Shown piece by piece: positions 9,305 through 17,575 of a stretch of 64,000 bases of DNA; the stretch's first letter is position 1, and every line of letters begins with the position of its first letter. Position numbers and translations under genes: made by a program. The notes below the pieces were generated by a model. It made no database searches. It was not told where the DNA came from and saw only the letters and a program-made list of their open reading frames with translations. Source of the DNA: Streptomyces kronopolitis (GTDB lineage Bacteria; Actinomycetota; Actinomycetes; Streptomycetales; Streptomycetaceae); assembly GCF_014646275.1 (NCBI RefSeq), contig NZ_BMND01000010.1:62001-126000 (forward strand), in the 5' to 3' direction.

Positions 9305-10570
9305 GTGGAGCGTCGACGGACAGCGGTGGTGGGCGGCGGCGTCGCGGGGCTCACCGCGGCCCATGTGCTGGAGCGAGGCGGGTGCGAGGTGACCCTGTAC
9401 GAGGCGGAGGACCGGCTCGGCGGCCACGCCCACACGCACGACCGGCCCACGGGCGACGGCCGGACGGTACGGGTCGACACCGGCTTCATCGTCCACAACG
9501 AGCGCACCTATCCGCTGCTGCTGCGGCTCTTCCGCGAACTCGGCGTGGCCACCCAGGACTCCGAGATGAGCATGTCGGTGCGGTGCGAGGGCTGCGGACT
9601 GGAGTACGCCGGTGCCCGCGGCCCGGCCGGGGTGTTCGCCCAGCCGCGCAACGTCCTGCGGGGCCGCTATCTGCGGATGCTGACCGAGATCCGGGCCTTC
9701 CACCGCGCGGCGCGCACCACGCTCGCCCTCGACCCCGGCGACGCCCTCACCCTCGGCCACTTCCTCACCGCGCACCGCTTCTCGCGGTACTTCGTCCACC
9801 ACTTCGTCATGCCGCTGGTCTCCGCGGTGTGGTCCTGCGCCCCCACCACCGCCGTGCGCTATCCCGCCGTCTACCTGTTCCGCTTCCTGGCGCACCACGG
9901 GCTGCTGTCGGTCGGCGGCTCCCCGCGGTGGCGGACGGTGACCGGCGGCTCGGTGGAGTACGTCAGCCGGATCGGCAAGCAGCTCACCGCGGTGCGCACC
10001 GGCACCCCGGTCCGCGCCGTCCACCGCACTCCCGACGGGGCCCGGATCGTCACGGAGGACGGCGCCGAACACGCCCATGACGCGGTGGTGCTGGCCACCC
10101 ACCCCGACCAGGCCCTGCGGATGCTCGCCCGGCCCACCGACGACGAGCGGCGGATCCTCGGCACGTTCCGCTACTCGCGCAACACCACCGTGCTGCACGG
10201 CGACACCTCGCTGCTGCCCCGTGCCCGCGGGGCCCGCGCCTCGTGGAACTACCTGATGTCCTCCTGCACCACGCCCGCCGACGAGGTGCGGGTCAGCTAC
10301 GACATGAACCGGCTGCAACGGCTGGACACCGCCGAGGACTTCGTCGTCACCCTCAACGCCGGCGACCGCGTCCCCGCCGACCGGGTCCTGGCGCGCATGG
10401 TCTACGCCCACCCCCAGTACACCCCCGAGTCGCTCGCCGCCCAGCAGCGGCTGCCGCAGCTCAACACGGCGGTCACCGCGTTCGCCGGGGCCTACCACGG
10501 CTGGGGCTTCCACGAGGACGGCTGCCGCTCCGGCGTCCAGGCGGCCGCGGCCCTGGGGGTGCGCTGGTGA
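9305..10570 (+). CDS. FAD-dependent oxidoreductase of the sigK-linked lipid operon
   Basis: A 421-residue flavin amine-oxidase/desaturase-fold protein. The FAD motif AVVGGGVAGLTAAHVLE starts at residue 7, followed by the GG motif (EDRLGGHAHTH) and DTGFIVHNERTYP, hallmarks of the Rv0449c-like family next to mycobacterial sigK. The C-terminal flavin segment is FAGAYHGWGFHEDGCRSGVQAA. The start is GTG with GGAGGAGG about 10 bases upstream. It is the first gene of six that each overlap the next by four bases. In related loci this enzyme accompanies a fatty-acyl methyltransferase, so a role in oxidising or reducing a modified membrane acyl chain is inferred. Confidence 0.82.
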   Translation: MERRRTAVVGGGVAGLTAAHVLERGGCEVTLYEAEDRLGGHAHTHDRPTGDGRTVRVDTGFIVHNERTYPLLLRLFRELGVATQDSEMSMSVRCEGCGLEYAGARGPAGVFAQPRNVLRGRYLRMLTEIRAFHRAARTTLALDPGDALTLGHFLTAHRFSRYFVHHFVMPLVSAVWSCAPTTAVRYPAVYLFRFLAHHGLLSVGGSPRWRTVTGGSVEYVSRIGKQLTAVRTGTPVRAVHRTPDGARIVTEDGAEHAHDAVVLATHPDQALRMLARPTDDERRILGTFRYSRNTTVLHGDTSLLPRARGARASWNYLMSSCTTPADEVRVSYDMNRLQRLDTAEDFVVTLNAGDRVPADRVLARMVYAHPQYTPESLAAQQRLPQLNTAVTAFAGAYHGWGFHEDGCRSGVQAAAALGVRW

Positions 10571-11337
10571 CCGCCCCCGCGGCCGCCCCGGCCGTCCCCG
10601 GCACCGAGGCGCACACCCCGGCCCTCTACGAGTGCGTGGTCTCCCACACCCGTACGGCCCCGGTGCGCCACGCGCTGCGCCACCGCACCTATCTCTGGCT
10701 GATCGACCTCGACCACCCGCCCCGCCTCCCGGCCGCCCTGCGCCCCCTGGCCCGGTTCGACCCCCGCGACCACTTCGGCGGCACCGCGCCCTCCCTCCGG
10801 GCGGGCCTGGAACGCTTTCTGACGAGCCGTGGCGTGGCACTCGACGGCGGGCGGGTGCTGATGCTCGCGCACGCCCGGGTCCTGGGACACGTCTTCAACC
10901 CGCTGACCCTGTACTGGTGCCACGACCGGCACGGCGCGCAGATCTGCGTCGTGGCCGAAGTGCACAACACCTACGGCGAGCGCCACTGCTATCTGCTGCG
11001 CACCGACGCACAGGACCACGCGGAGACCGCCAAGGAGTTCTATGTCTCCCCGTTCTTCCCCGTCGACGGCGCCTACCGGATGCGCCTGCCCGAGCCGGAC
11101 GGCCGCCTCGATCTGACCGTCCAGCTGCGACGCGGGGCGAGCACGCCGTTCACCGCGACCGTACGCGGCACCCGGCGGCCCGCCACCGCCCGGCAGTTGC
11201 TGGCCGCGGCGCGGCGCCACCCCTGGTCGACCGCCGCGGTCTCGGCCGCGATCCGCCGGCACGGCATCCGACTGCTCCTGCGCGGGCTTCCCGTGCAGCC
11301 CCGAACCCGCCACCGCCTTCAGGAGGGCATGAAGTGA
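10567..11337 (+). CDS. DUF1365 family protein
   Basis: A 256-residue member of DUF1365, a family of unknown biochemical function that regularly travels with CFA-synthase-like methyltransferases and flavin oxidases. It shows the family phrases VRHALRHRTYLWLIDLDHPP near the N-terminus and VLGHVFNPLTLYWCHD near residue 110. AEVHNTYGERHCYLL and KEFYVSPFFPVDGAYRMR follow. The GTG start overlaps the preceding stop. There is no signal peptide or clear membrane segment. The context suggests a part in membrane-lipid modification. Confidence 0.85.
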   Translation: MTAPAAAPAVPGTEAHTPALYECVVSHTRTAPVRHALRHRTYLWLIDLDHPPRLPAALRPLARFDPRDHFGGTAPSLRAGLERFLTSRGVALDGGRVLMLAHARVLGHVFNPLTLYWCHDRHGAQICVVAEVHNTYGERHCYLLRTDAQDHAETAKEFYVSPFFPVDGAYRMRLPEPDGRLDLTVQLRRGASTPFTATVRGTRRPATARQLLAAARRHPWSTAAVSAAIRRHGIRLLLRGLPVQPRTRHRLQEGMK

Positions 11338-12647
11338 ACACCTCCGTCTCGGACCGCACCGAAGCCGGTGCCGCCGCCCCGGCCGCCGCTGTCGCGACGG
11401 CTCCGGCGCAACCGGACGCGGCAGCCTGGCCGGATGTGGCGCGCGGCCCACACGCCTCGGCCCTGCGCACCGCCGCGACCCGCAGCATTGTGCAACGTGC
11501 CCTGGGCGCACTGCCGTTGCGCGTCCTCTACGGTGACGCGCCTGTCACCGGCGTCGAGGGCCCGCTGCTGCGGGTGCACGACCCGGCCGCGTTCTTCGGC
11601 CGGATCGGCGCCGACGGGCTGATCGGCTTCGGCGAGTCCTACATGGCGGGGGAGTGGGACGCCGACGACCTGGTTGGCGTACTGACCGTGCTCGCCTCCC
11701 GGCTGACCTCGCTGGTGCCCCGCCCGCTGCAGTGGCTCCGGGGCGTCTGGGCGCGCCGCCGGCCCGGCGCGCAGCGCAACACCCTGGACGGCGCACGGCA
11801 GAACATCCACCGCCACTACGACCTGTCCAACGACCTCTTCTCGCTCTTCCTCGACCGCAGCATGACCTACTCCTCGGCCGTCTTCCGCAAACGCCCCGCC
11901 GAGTGGGACGCGCTCCCCGACGCCCAGCACCGTAAGATCGACCGGCTGCTGGACCTGGCCGGCGTCGGCGAGGGCACCCGGCTGCTGGAGATCGGCACCG
12001 GCTGGGGCGAACTGGCCCTGCGCGCCGCCGCCCGCGGCGCCCGGGTGGTGTCCGTGACCCTGTCGCAGGAGCAGCGGGACCTGGCCGTCGAGCGTATCGC
12101 CCGGGCCGGCCACGCGGACCGGGTCTCGGTGGAGCTGTGCGACTACCGGCAGGTGACCGGGGTCTACGACGCCGTGGTGAGCGTGGAGATGATCGAGGCG
12201 GTCGGCGCGGAGTACTGGCCCGTCTACTTCGAGGCGCTGGCCCGCCTGGTGGCACCGGGCGGCCGGATCGCCCTCCAGGCCATCACCATGCCGGACGCGC
12301 GGATGCGCGCCACCCGCTCCACCTACACCTGGATCCACAAGTACATCTTCCCCGGCGGCATCGTCCCCTCCGTCGAGGCCGTCGAACGGTGCGCGGCCGC
12401 CGCCGGACTCCGGGTGCGGGAGAACGACGGATACGGCGGCCACTACGCCGAGACGCTGCGGCTGTGGCGCGAGCGCTTCACCGCACGCTCCGCCGAGGTC
12501 GCCGCGCTGGGCTTCGACCCGGTCTTCCGCCGGATGTGGGAGTTCTATCTCGCCTACTCCGAAGCCGGGTTCCGGGCCGGCTACCTCGACGTGCGCCAGC
12601 TGCTCCTGACCCCCGCCGCCCCGACGAAGGACGGAGAGCGCCGATGA
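11334..12647 (+). CDS. CFA-synthase-family SAM methyltransferase (first of two)
   Basis: A 437-residue member of the cyclopropane/mycolic acid synthase family, which transfers a methyl group from SAM to an unsaturated fatty acyl chain of a phospholipid. A poorly conserved N-terminal domain (about 1-140) precedes the catalytic domain. That domain begins at HYDLSNDLFSLFLDRSMTYSS, with the SAM-binding motif LEIGTGWGELALRAA and the acidic-loop motif VSVEMIEAVG. IHKYIFPGGIVPS follows, the form shared with UfaA1-like enzymes. The start is GTG after AGGAGGGCATGAA and overlaps the DUF1365 stop. The product could be a cyclopropane or a mid-chain methyl-branched acid, and sequence alone does not decide between them. 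Confidence 0.87.
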   Translation: MNTSVSDRTEAGAAAPAAAVATAPAQPDAAAWPDVARGPHASALRTAATRSIVQRALGALPLRVLYGDAPVTGVEGPLLRVHDPAAFFGRIGADGLIGFGESYMAGEWDADDLVGVLTVLASRLTSLVPRPLQWLRGVWARRRPGAQRNTLDGARQNIHRHYDLSNDLFSLFLDRSMTYSSAVFRKRPAEWDALPDAQHRKIDRLLDLAGVGEGTRLLEIGTGWGELALRAAARGARVVSVTLSQEQRDLAVERIARAGHADRVSVELCDYRQVTGVYDAVVSVEMIEAVGAEYWPVYFEALARLVAPGGRIALQAITMPDARMRATRSTYTWIHKYIFPGGIVPSVEAVERCAAAAGLRVRENDGYGGHYAETLRLWRERFTARSAEVAALGFDPVFRRMWEFYLAYSEAGFRAGYLDVRQLLLTPAAPTKDGERR

Positions 12648-13939
12648 CGCCCGTCGCGCACCGACTCGCCGCCCTCCTCGCCGGCCACTTCCCGGGCGGC
12701 CTGCCGGTGCGGCTGCGCGCCTGGGACGGCAGCGAGGCCGGGCCGCCGGACGCGCCGGTCGTGGTGCTGCGCGCCCGGCGCGCACTGCGCCGACTGCTGT
12801 GGCAGCCCGGCGAACTGGGCCTGGCCCAGGCCTATATCGCCGGCGAGCTGGACGTCGAGGGCGACCTCGCCGACGCGCTGAGCAGAGTGTGGCGCACGGT
12901 ACGCGACAGCGGCCCGGCCCCCGCCGCTCCCGGCCCCCGGCAGCTGGCCGCGCTGTCCGTCACCGCCCTGCGCCTGGGGGCCCTGGGCCCGCGTCCGCCC
13001 GCACCCGGCGCCCCGCAGGCCCGGCTGCGCGGTGCCCTCCACAGCACCGGCCGCGACCGCGCCGCCATCAGCCACCACTACGACCTGTCCAACGACTGGT
13101 ACGCGCTGCTGCTGGACGAGACCATGGCCTACTCCTGCGGCTACTGGACCCGCCCCGACGACCCGTCCTACGGACCGGCCGACGCCCAGCGCGACAAGCT
13201 GGAGCTGATCTGCCGCAAGCTGGGACTCTTCCCCGGCGCCCGGCTGCTGGACATCGGCTGCGGCTGGGGGAGCCTGTCGCTGTACGCGGCACGGGAGTTC
13301 AAGGCCCACGTCACCGCGGTCACCCTGTCGCGCGAGCAGCACGACCACGTGGCCGCCCAGGTCGCCCGGGAGGGGCTGGGCGAGCTGGTCGACGTCCGGC
13401 TCCGGCACTACCGGGACATCGCGGAGGCCCCCCACGACGCGGTCTGCGCCGTCGAGATGGGCGAGCACGTCGGCGACGCGCAGTACCCGGCCTTCGCCGC
13501 CCGCCTGCACACGCTGCTGCGCCCTGGCGGACGGCTGCTGGTCCAGCAGATGTCCCGCGGCGCCGGCGCCCGGGGCGGCGGTGCGTTCATCGAGTCCTAC
13601 ATCGCCCCCGACATGCACATGCGTCCGCTCGGCGAGACCGTCGGTCTGCTGGAGGCCGCCGGGCTGGAGGTGCGGTCCGTCGAGTCGCTGCGGGAGCACT
13701 ACGCACGGACCATCGCCGCCTGGCACCACACCCTGGAGACCCGCTGGACGGAGTTCGTCGCACTGGCCGGGGAGCCGACCGCCCGGGTGTGGCGGCTGTA
13801 CCTTGCCGGCAGCGGACTCGCGTTCCGCGAGCGCCGGATGGGCGTCGACCAGATCCTCGCGGTACGCCCCACCCCGGAAGGAGAGGCCGCCATGCCGCCC
13901 ACGCCGTACGACTGGTACGTGCCGGGAGGACGGGGATGA
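12644..13939 (+). CDS. CFA-synthase-family SAM methyltransferase (second of two)
   Basis: A 431-residue paralogue of the preceding enzyme with its own N-terminal domain and a methyltransferase domain starting at HYDLSNDWYALLLDETMAYSC. The SAM motif LDIGCGWGSLSLYAA is closer to classical CFA synthases than the upstream copy. The acidic-loop motif is EMGEHVG, and YIAPDMHMRPLGETVG follows, then HYARTIAAWHHTL in the catalytic C-terminal part. ATG overlaps the preceding stop and TGA overlaps the next start. Divergence between the two copies suggests different acyl positions or successive methylations rather than simple redundancy (inference). Confidence 0.87.
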   Translation: MTPVAHRLAALLAGHFPGGLPVRLRAWDGSEAGPPDAPVVVLRARRALRRLLWQPGELGLAQAYIAGELDVEGDLADALSRVWRTVRDSGPAPAAPGPRQLAALSVTALRLGALGPRPPAPGAPQARLRGALHSTGRDRAAISHHYDLSNDWYALLLDETMAYSCGYWTRPDDPSYGPADAQRDKLELICRKLGLFPGARLLDIGCGWGSLSLYAAREFKAHVTAVTLSREQHDHVAAQVAREGLGELVDVRLRHYRDIAEAPHDAVCAVEMGEHVGDAQYPAFAARLHTLLRPGGRLLVQQMSRGAGARGGGAFIESYIAPDMHMRPLGETVGLLEAAGLEVRSVESLREHYARTIAAWHHTLETRWTEFVALAGEPTARVWRLYLAGSGLAFRERRMGVDQILAVRPTPEGEAAMPPTPYDWYVPGGRG

Positions 13940-14763
13940 CCGGACTGCCCTGGGCGGCCCTCGCCGTCAACGCCGCCGCGTCGGCCGGGGCCGCCCTCGC
14001 GGTGCTCCTCGCCACCTTCGCCGTCGCCCGGGCCAGAGGACTGCACCGCCTGGTGGACATCGCCTGGGGCGTGGCGTTCGCCGTGGTGGCCCTGGTCAGC
14101 TGGGCGCTGTCGGCCGGCCACGGCGACGACGGCCGGCGGCTGCTCGTCACCGTCCTCACCGTGGTGTGGGGGCTGCGGCTGGCCGCCCACATCGCCCGCC
14201 GCGGCCGCGGGCACGGCGAGGACCCGCGCTACGAGCGGCTGCTCGCCAGGGCTCCCGGCAGCCGCGACGCCTACGCCCTGCGCATGGTCTACCTGCTCCA
14301 GGCCGCCCTGGTGTGGCTGGTGTCGCTCCCGGTGCAGGTGGCCCCGTACGTGCCGGTGCCGCTGGGCCCCGGGGCCGTCGCCGCCGGGCTGCTGTGGGCC
14401 GCCGGCTTCGTCTTCGAGAGCGTCGGCGACCATCAGCTCGCCCGGTTCAAGGCCGACCCGGCCCACCGGGGGAAGGTCATGGACCGCGGCCTGTGGAGCT
14501 GGACCCGGCACCCCAACTACTTCGGCGACTTCCTCGTCTGGTGGGGGCTGTTCGGACTGGCCTGCGGCACCTGGCAGGCCGCCGCCGTCACCGTCGTCTC
14601 GCCGCTGGTGATGTCCTGCCTGCTGACGGTCGGCAGCGGCAAGCGCCTGCTGGAGAAGCAGCTCGCCGACCGCCCCGGATACGCCGCCTACACGGCCCGC
14701 ACCAGCGGATTCCTCCCCCTGCCACCGCGCCGCCACCCCGACCCCGAGGACCCCCGCCCATGA
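13936..14763 (+). CDS. DUF1295 integral membrane protein (steroid 5-alpha-reductase-like fold)
   Basis: A 275-residue polytopic protein with about six hydrophobic segments. The C-terminal motif WSWTRHPNYFGDFLVWWG (about residues 187-204) is the NADPH-contacting signature shared by DUF1295, steroid 5-alpha-reductase and isoprenylcysteine methyltransferase families. The last coupled segment is GSGKRLLEKQLADRPGYAAY. A DUF1295 protein also sits in the mycobacterial sigK locus. A reductase acting on a membrane lipid double bond is a reasonable inference. It is translationally coupled on both sides. Confidence 0.83.
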   Translation: MTGLPWAALAVNAAASAGAALAVLLATFAVARARGLHRLVDIAWGVAFAVVALVSWALSAGHGDDGRRLLVTVLTVVWGLRLAAHIARRGRGHGEDPRYERLLARAPGSRDAYALRMVYLLQAALVWLVSLPVQVAPYVPVPLGPGAVAAGLLWAAGFVFESVGDHQLARFKADPAHRGKVMDRGLWSWTRHPNYFGDFLVWWGLFGLACGTWQAAAVTVVSPLVMSCLLTVGSGKRLLEKQLADRPGYAAYTARTSGFLPLPPRRHPDPEDPRP

Positions 14764-15461
14764 CGACCTCCCCGGCCCGGCCCCCGGAACCCGACGACGG
14801 GCAGCCGCACCGGCCGCTGCTGGTGCACCATGGCCCGGACACCGCCCAGGCGGCGGTGCTGCTGCTGCACGGAGGGCGTCCCGACGACCGCACCCCGCCC
14901 ACCCGGCTGAACCTCCCCGCGCTGCGGATGCGGCCCTTCGCCGCCGCGATCTCCCGCACCCCGCGCGGCCGGGAGGTGCTGCTCGCCTCCGTGCGCTACC
15001 GCTACCGGGGCTGGAACGGGCCGCAGGCGGACGCCGCCCGGGACGCCCGCGCGGCGCTCGACGAACTGGTCGCCCGGGCCCCGGATGTGCCGGTGGTGCT
15101 GGTCGGCCATTCCATGGGCGGCCGGGCCGCCCTGCGCACCGGCGGACACCCCGCGGTGCGGGGCGTCGTCGCGCTCGCCCCCTGGTGCCCGCCGGGGGAG
15201 CCCGTCACCCATCTGCGGGAGCGGACCCTGGTGCTGCTGCACGACGTACGCGACCGGATCACCGACGCGGAGGCCTCCTGGCACTTCGCCGACCGCGCCC
15301 GGCGGTCCGGGGCCCGGGTCCACACGGTCGCCATGCCGCGCGGCGGACACACCATGCTCCGGGGCGCCCGCCACTGGCACCGGCTGACCGTGGACCTCGT
15401 CGCCGCCCTTCTGGACGGCACACCCGTGCGGGACGCGGTCGGCGGGGTGCCTCCGGAGTAG
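14760..15461 (+). CDS. Alpha/beta hydrolase
   Basis: A 233-residue alpha/beta-hydrolase with the nucleophile elbow GHSMGG at about residues 117-122, an oxyanion-like segment VLLLHGG near residue 35 and a late His in RGGHTML. The acid residue is plausibly in LLHDVRDRITD. The ATG overlaps the DUF1295 stop, so it is the last member of the sigK-linked operon. A hairpin terminator follows within 30 bases. Its substrate is unknown; an acyl ester or lipid fragment would fit the operon. Confidence 0.82.
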   Translation: MTTSPARPPEPDDGQPHRPLLVHHGPDTAQAAVLLLHGGRPDDRTPPTRLNLPALRMRPFAAAISRTPRGREVLLASVRYRYRGWNGPQADAARDARAALDELVARAPDVPVVLVGHSMGGRAALRTGGHPAVRGVVALAPWCPPGEPVTHLRERTLVLLHDVRDRITDAEASWHFADRARRSGARVHTVAMPRGGHTMLRGARHWHRLTVDLVAALLDGTPVRDAVGGVPPE

Positions 15462-15486
15462 GCTCACCGGTCACTGACGGCCCGTC

Positions 15487-15510
15487 AGCCCCGCCTGCCA
15501 GGGCGGGGCT
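15487..15510 (+). terminator. Terminator of the lipid operon
   Basis: AGCCCCGCC and GGCGGGGCT form a perfect 9-base-pair stem with a six-base loop and are followed by TTTG. It begins 25 bases after the hydrolase stop and closes the six-gene operon. Confidence 0.8.
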
Positions 15511-15635
15511 TTGCGGCATGCCCGGGGCGCGGCGCCTACGCGGCGGCACGTAAGGAGAACAGTGAGTACGCGTTCGCCGCTTTTCAGTCAAGTGGAACGC
15601 TGGAAACGAGCAAAAGAAGCAACTAAACGGCCAGA

Positions 15636-15664
15636 TTGTCGCGTCTTCCGTGCAGAGTCATAAG
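15636..15664 (+). promoter_or_regulatory. Possible housekeeping promoter of the graspetide pair
   Basis: TTGTCG and CATAAG are separated by 17 bases, in a stretch notably AT-richer than its surroundings (about 15560-15725). It is about 60 bases upstream of the precursor ATG. This is a consensus match only, with no conservation test. Confidence 0.35.
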
Positions 15665-15726
15665 GCGGGGCCTTCCACCTCTGCCCCGTGGCTAAGGCTC
15701 GGAAACTGTTTTTTGAAGGAGATGGC

Positions 15727-15918
15727 ATGCGACCGTTTGCGTTGAGTTACGCCCGGCCGGCGGTGAAGTCGGCGACCAGCACCCCCTACAGCTACGACGC
15801 CACGCGGCAACTCAACGTCCTGCCGGACGGACGCCCGGCCACCTGCAGCCGCGCCGTGCTGCTGGCCACCGGCACCACCGCCTCCACCGCCGGTTCCAAG
15901 ACCCACTTCGACGACTGA
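15727..15918 (+). CDS. tgmA: Graspetide precursor peptide (ATP-grasp-modified RiPP)
   Basis: A 63-residue precursor of the actinobacterial ATP-grasp RiPP type. The leader starts MRPFALSYARP and continues through SYDATRQLNVLPDGRPA, the form expected of the putative ATP-grasp target family. The C-terminal core from about residue 48 is rich in hydroxyl side chains and ends in two acids (TGTTASTAGSKTHFDD). That suits Thr/Ser-to-Asp ester or Lys-to-Asp amide cross-links. The ATG is fixed by GAAGGAG six bases upstream; an in-frame GTG 39 bases earlier lacks a ribosome site. The maturase gene follows after six bases. Confidence 0.88.
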   Translation: MRPFALSYARPAVKSATSTPYSYDATRQLNVLPDGRPATCSRAVLLATGTTASTAGSKTHFDD

Positions 15919-15924
15919 GCACCG

Positions 15925-16854
15925 ATGACCGTCCTGGTCCTCACCTGTGAGGAAGACCTGACCGCGGACATCGTGGTCGCGACGCTGCACGACCTCGGGG
16001 TGCCGCTCGTCCGGCTCGACCCCGCCGACCTCCCCGGGCGGGTCTCGCTGTCGGCGGAGTACACCGACAACGACTTCCACGGATATCTGAAGTCGGGCGA
16101 ACGCATGGTGAGCCTCGACAGCCTGCGCTCGGTGTGGGTCCGCCGGCCCGGCGCTCCCGGAGCACGCTCGGCCGAACAGTCCGCCTGGATCACGGCCGAG
16201 GCCGAACAGGCGCTGTACGGCATGCTCAGCTGCACCCGGGCACGCTGGATGAACCACCCCACCGCGGCCGCACAGGCCCGCTACAAGCCCTGGCAGCTCC
16301 ACGTCGCCCACCGCAGCGGCTTCCTCGTTCCCCCCACACTGCTCACCTCCTTCCCGTCCGCCGCCCGCCAGTTCGCCGCCGCCCAGCGGGACCTCGTGGT
16401 GAAGTCGGTCAGCGGGAAGCACCCCGGTGACCCGCCGATGGTGCTGCCCACCACCCGCATCAGCCCGGACACGGACTTCTCCGGGGTGGCGGCCGGCCCG
16501 ACCCTGCTCCAGCGGCATGTCCCCAAGGCCGCCGACATCCGGCTGACCTGCGTCGGCGACCAGCTCTTCGCCGCCCGCAAGAAGGCCGACCCGGACGAGG
16601 TGGACAGCCGCTTCACCCACCACGGCACCTGGGAGCCCGTCGAGGTCCCGGACACCATCCACCGGGCGGTGCTCTCCTACCTGGACATCGCCCAACTCGC
16701 CTACGGTGCCTTCGACTTCGCCGAGGACCCCGAGGGGGCCTGGTGGTTCCTGGAGTGCAACCAGGGCGGCCAGTTCGGCTTCGTCCAACTGGAGACCGAC
16801 CAGCCCATCGCCCGGGCCATCGCCGACTGGCTGGCGGTGAAAGCACCGCACTGA
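15925..16854 (+). CDS. tgmB: Graspetide maturase, ATP-grasp ligase
   Basis: A 309-residue ATP-grasp ligase predicted to make macrolactone or macrolactam cross-links in the adjacent precursor using ATP. The N-terminal part (MTVLVLTCEEDLTADIV) is the usual pre-ATP-grasp domain. The ATP-binding lysine region is DLVVKSVSGKHPGDPP near residue 160, and the metal-binding end is GAFDFAEDPEGAWWFLECNQGGQFGF near residues 266-291 (shown here in two parts: GAFDFAEDPEG, WWFLECNQGGQFGF). It belongs with the precursor in one transcript. The methyltransferase often found third in such loci is absent; the next gene is a convergent membrane protein. Confidence 0.9.
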   Translation: MTVLVLTCEEDLTADIVVATLHDLGVPLVRLDPADLPGRVSLSAEYTDNDFHGYLKSGERMVSLDSLRSVWVRRPGAPGARSAEQSAWITAEAEQALYGMLSCTRARWMNHPTAAAQARYKPWQLHVAHRSGFLVPPTLLTSFPSAARQFAAAQRDLVVKSVSGKHPGDPPMVLPTTRISPDTDFSGVAAGPTLLQRHVPKAADIRLTCVGDQLFAARKKADPDEVDSRFTHHGTWEPVEVPDTIHRAVLSYLDIAQLAYGAFDFAEDPEGAWWFLECNQGGQFGFVQLETDQPIARAIADWLAVKAPH

Positions 16855-16914
16855 CCCGGGGAGCGGCACCTGCCCGGACGGAACCTCGATCCGACCCGGG
16901 CCCGCTGCCGTCGG

Positions 16915-17436
16915 CTACTTGCTCACGACGTTGGCGATCACGATGAACAGGCCGATCAGCACGTCCACACCACCGACGCGCAGGGACGCCGGCCACCCCC
17001 GGCCGGCCACTCGGGCCGCCCACACACCCCAGCCGAACAGCGCCACCATGTTGATGCCCAGGGCGACTTCGACCGCGCTCTCCTCGCTCCACCAGAGCGC
17101 ATAGGAGCCGAGCAGGGCGGCCACCGTCGGCACCACCGCGGCCACCAGCGGCCATTCGGTGAGCATGGAGCGCACCGCGCTCGCGGTGACCTGGGTGTCC
17201 TCCTCGGTGCGGTGCGCGATGGAGTGCGCATAGCCGTGGGCCGCGGCCGACGCGATCGCCGCCAGCGTCACCCACAGCGCGTCATACCCGGGGTCCGCCG
17301 GCCGGCCCTCGTGGTCCAGGGCCGCCGCCAGCGCGCTGGCGAGCACCGAACCGTACACCCCGCCGAACAGCAGCCGCTGGAGGGGCTCCCCCCGTCTGGC
17401 GGGCCGGTGTACCGGAACACTGCTGCTTTCTGACAA
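16915..17436 (-). CDS. Integral membrane protein of unknown function
   Basis: A 173-residue protein with about five hydrophobic segments (near residues 24-40, 54-70, 96-112, 122-142 and 152-171). The only striking polar motif is HGYAHSIAHRTEE near residue 67, where three His residues flank a membrane segment. The start is taken as TTG, with GAGGTGG six bases upstream. No function is recognised. It is convergent with the graspetide pair, so there is no operon link. Confidence 0.65.
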   Translation of the reverse strand: MSESSSVPVHRPARRGEPLQRLLFGGVYGSVLASALAAALDHEGRPADPGYDALWVTLAAIASAAAHGYAHSIAHRTEEDTQVTASAVRSMLTEWPLVAAVVPTVAALLGSYALWWSEESAVEVALGINMVALFGWGVWAARVAGRGWPASLRVGGVDVLIGLFIVIANVVSK

Positions 17437-17575
17437 GGCGCCACCTCACAGGACCGACGGGCTTCCCCGCTCGGGGAGGCACACACGAGATGTAGCAGCC
17501 CCCGGTGCCGATCCGTTCGAAGCTGCGCCGACGCCCCGGCATTTTGCCCCTCACCGCGTGACGGGCCCCGAGCGG

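Noticed and set aside
8234..10840. An 868-codon minus-strand open frame
   Set aside because: It is antisense to the sigma, anti-sigma, FAD oxidoreductase and DUF1365 genes, all of which have clear motifs.
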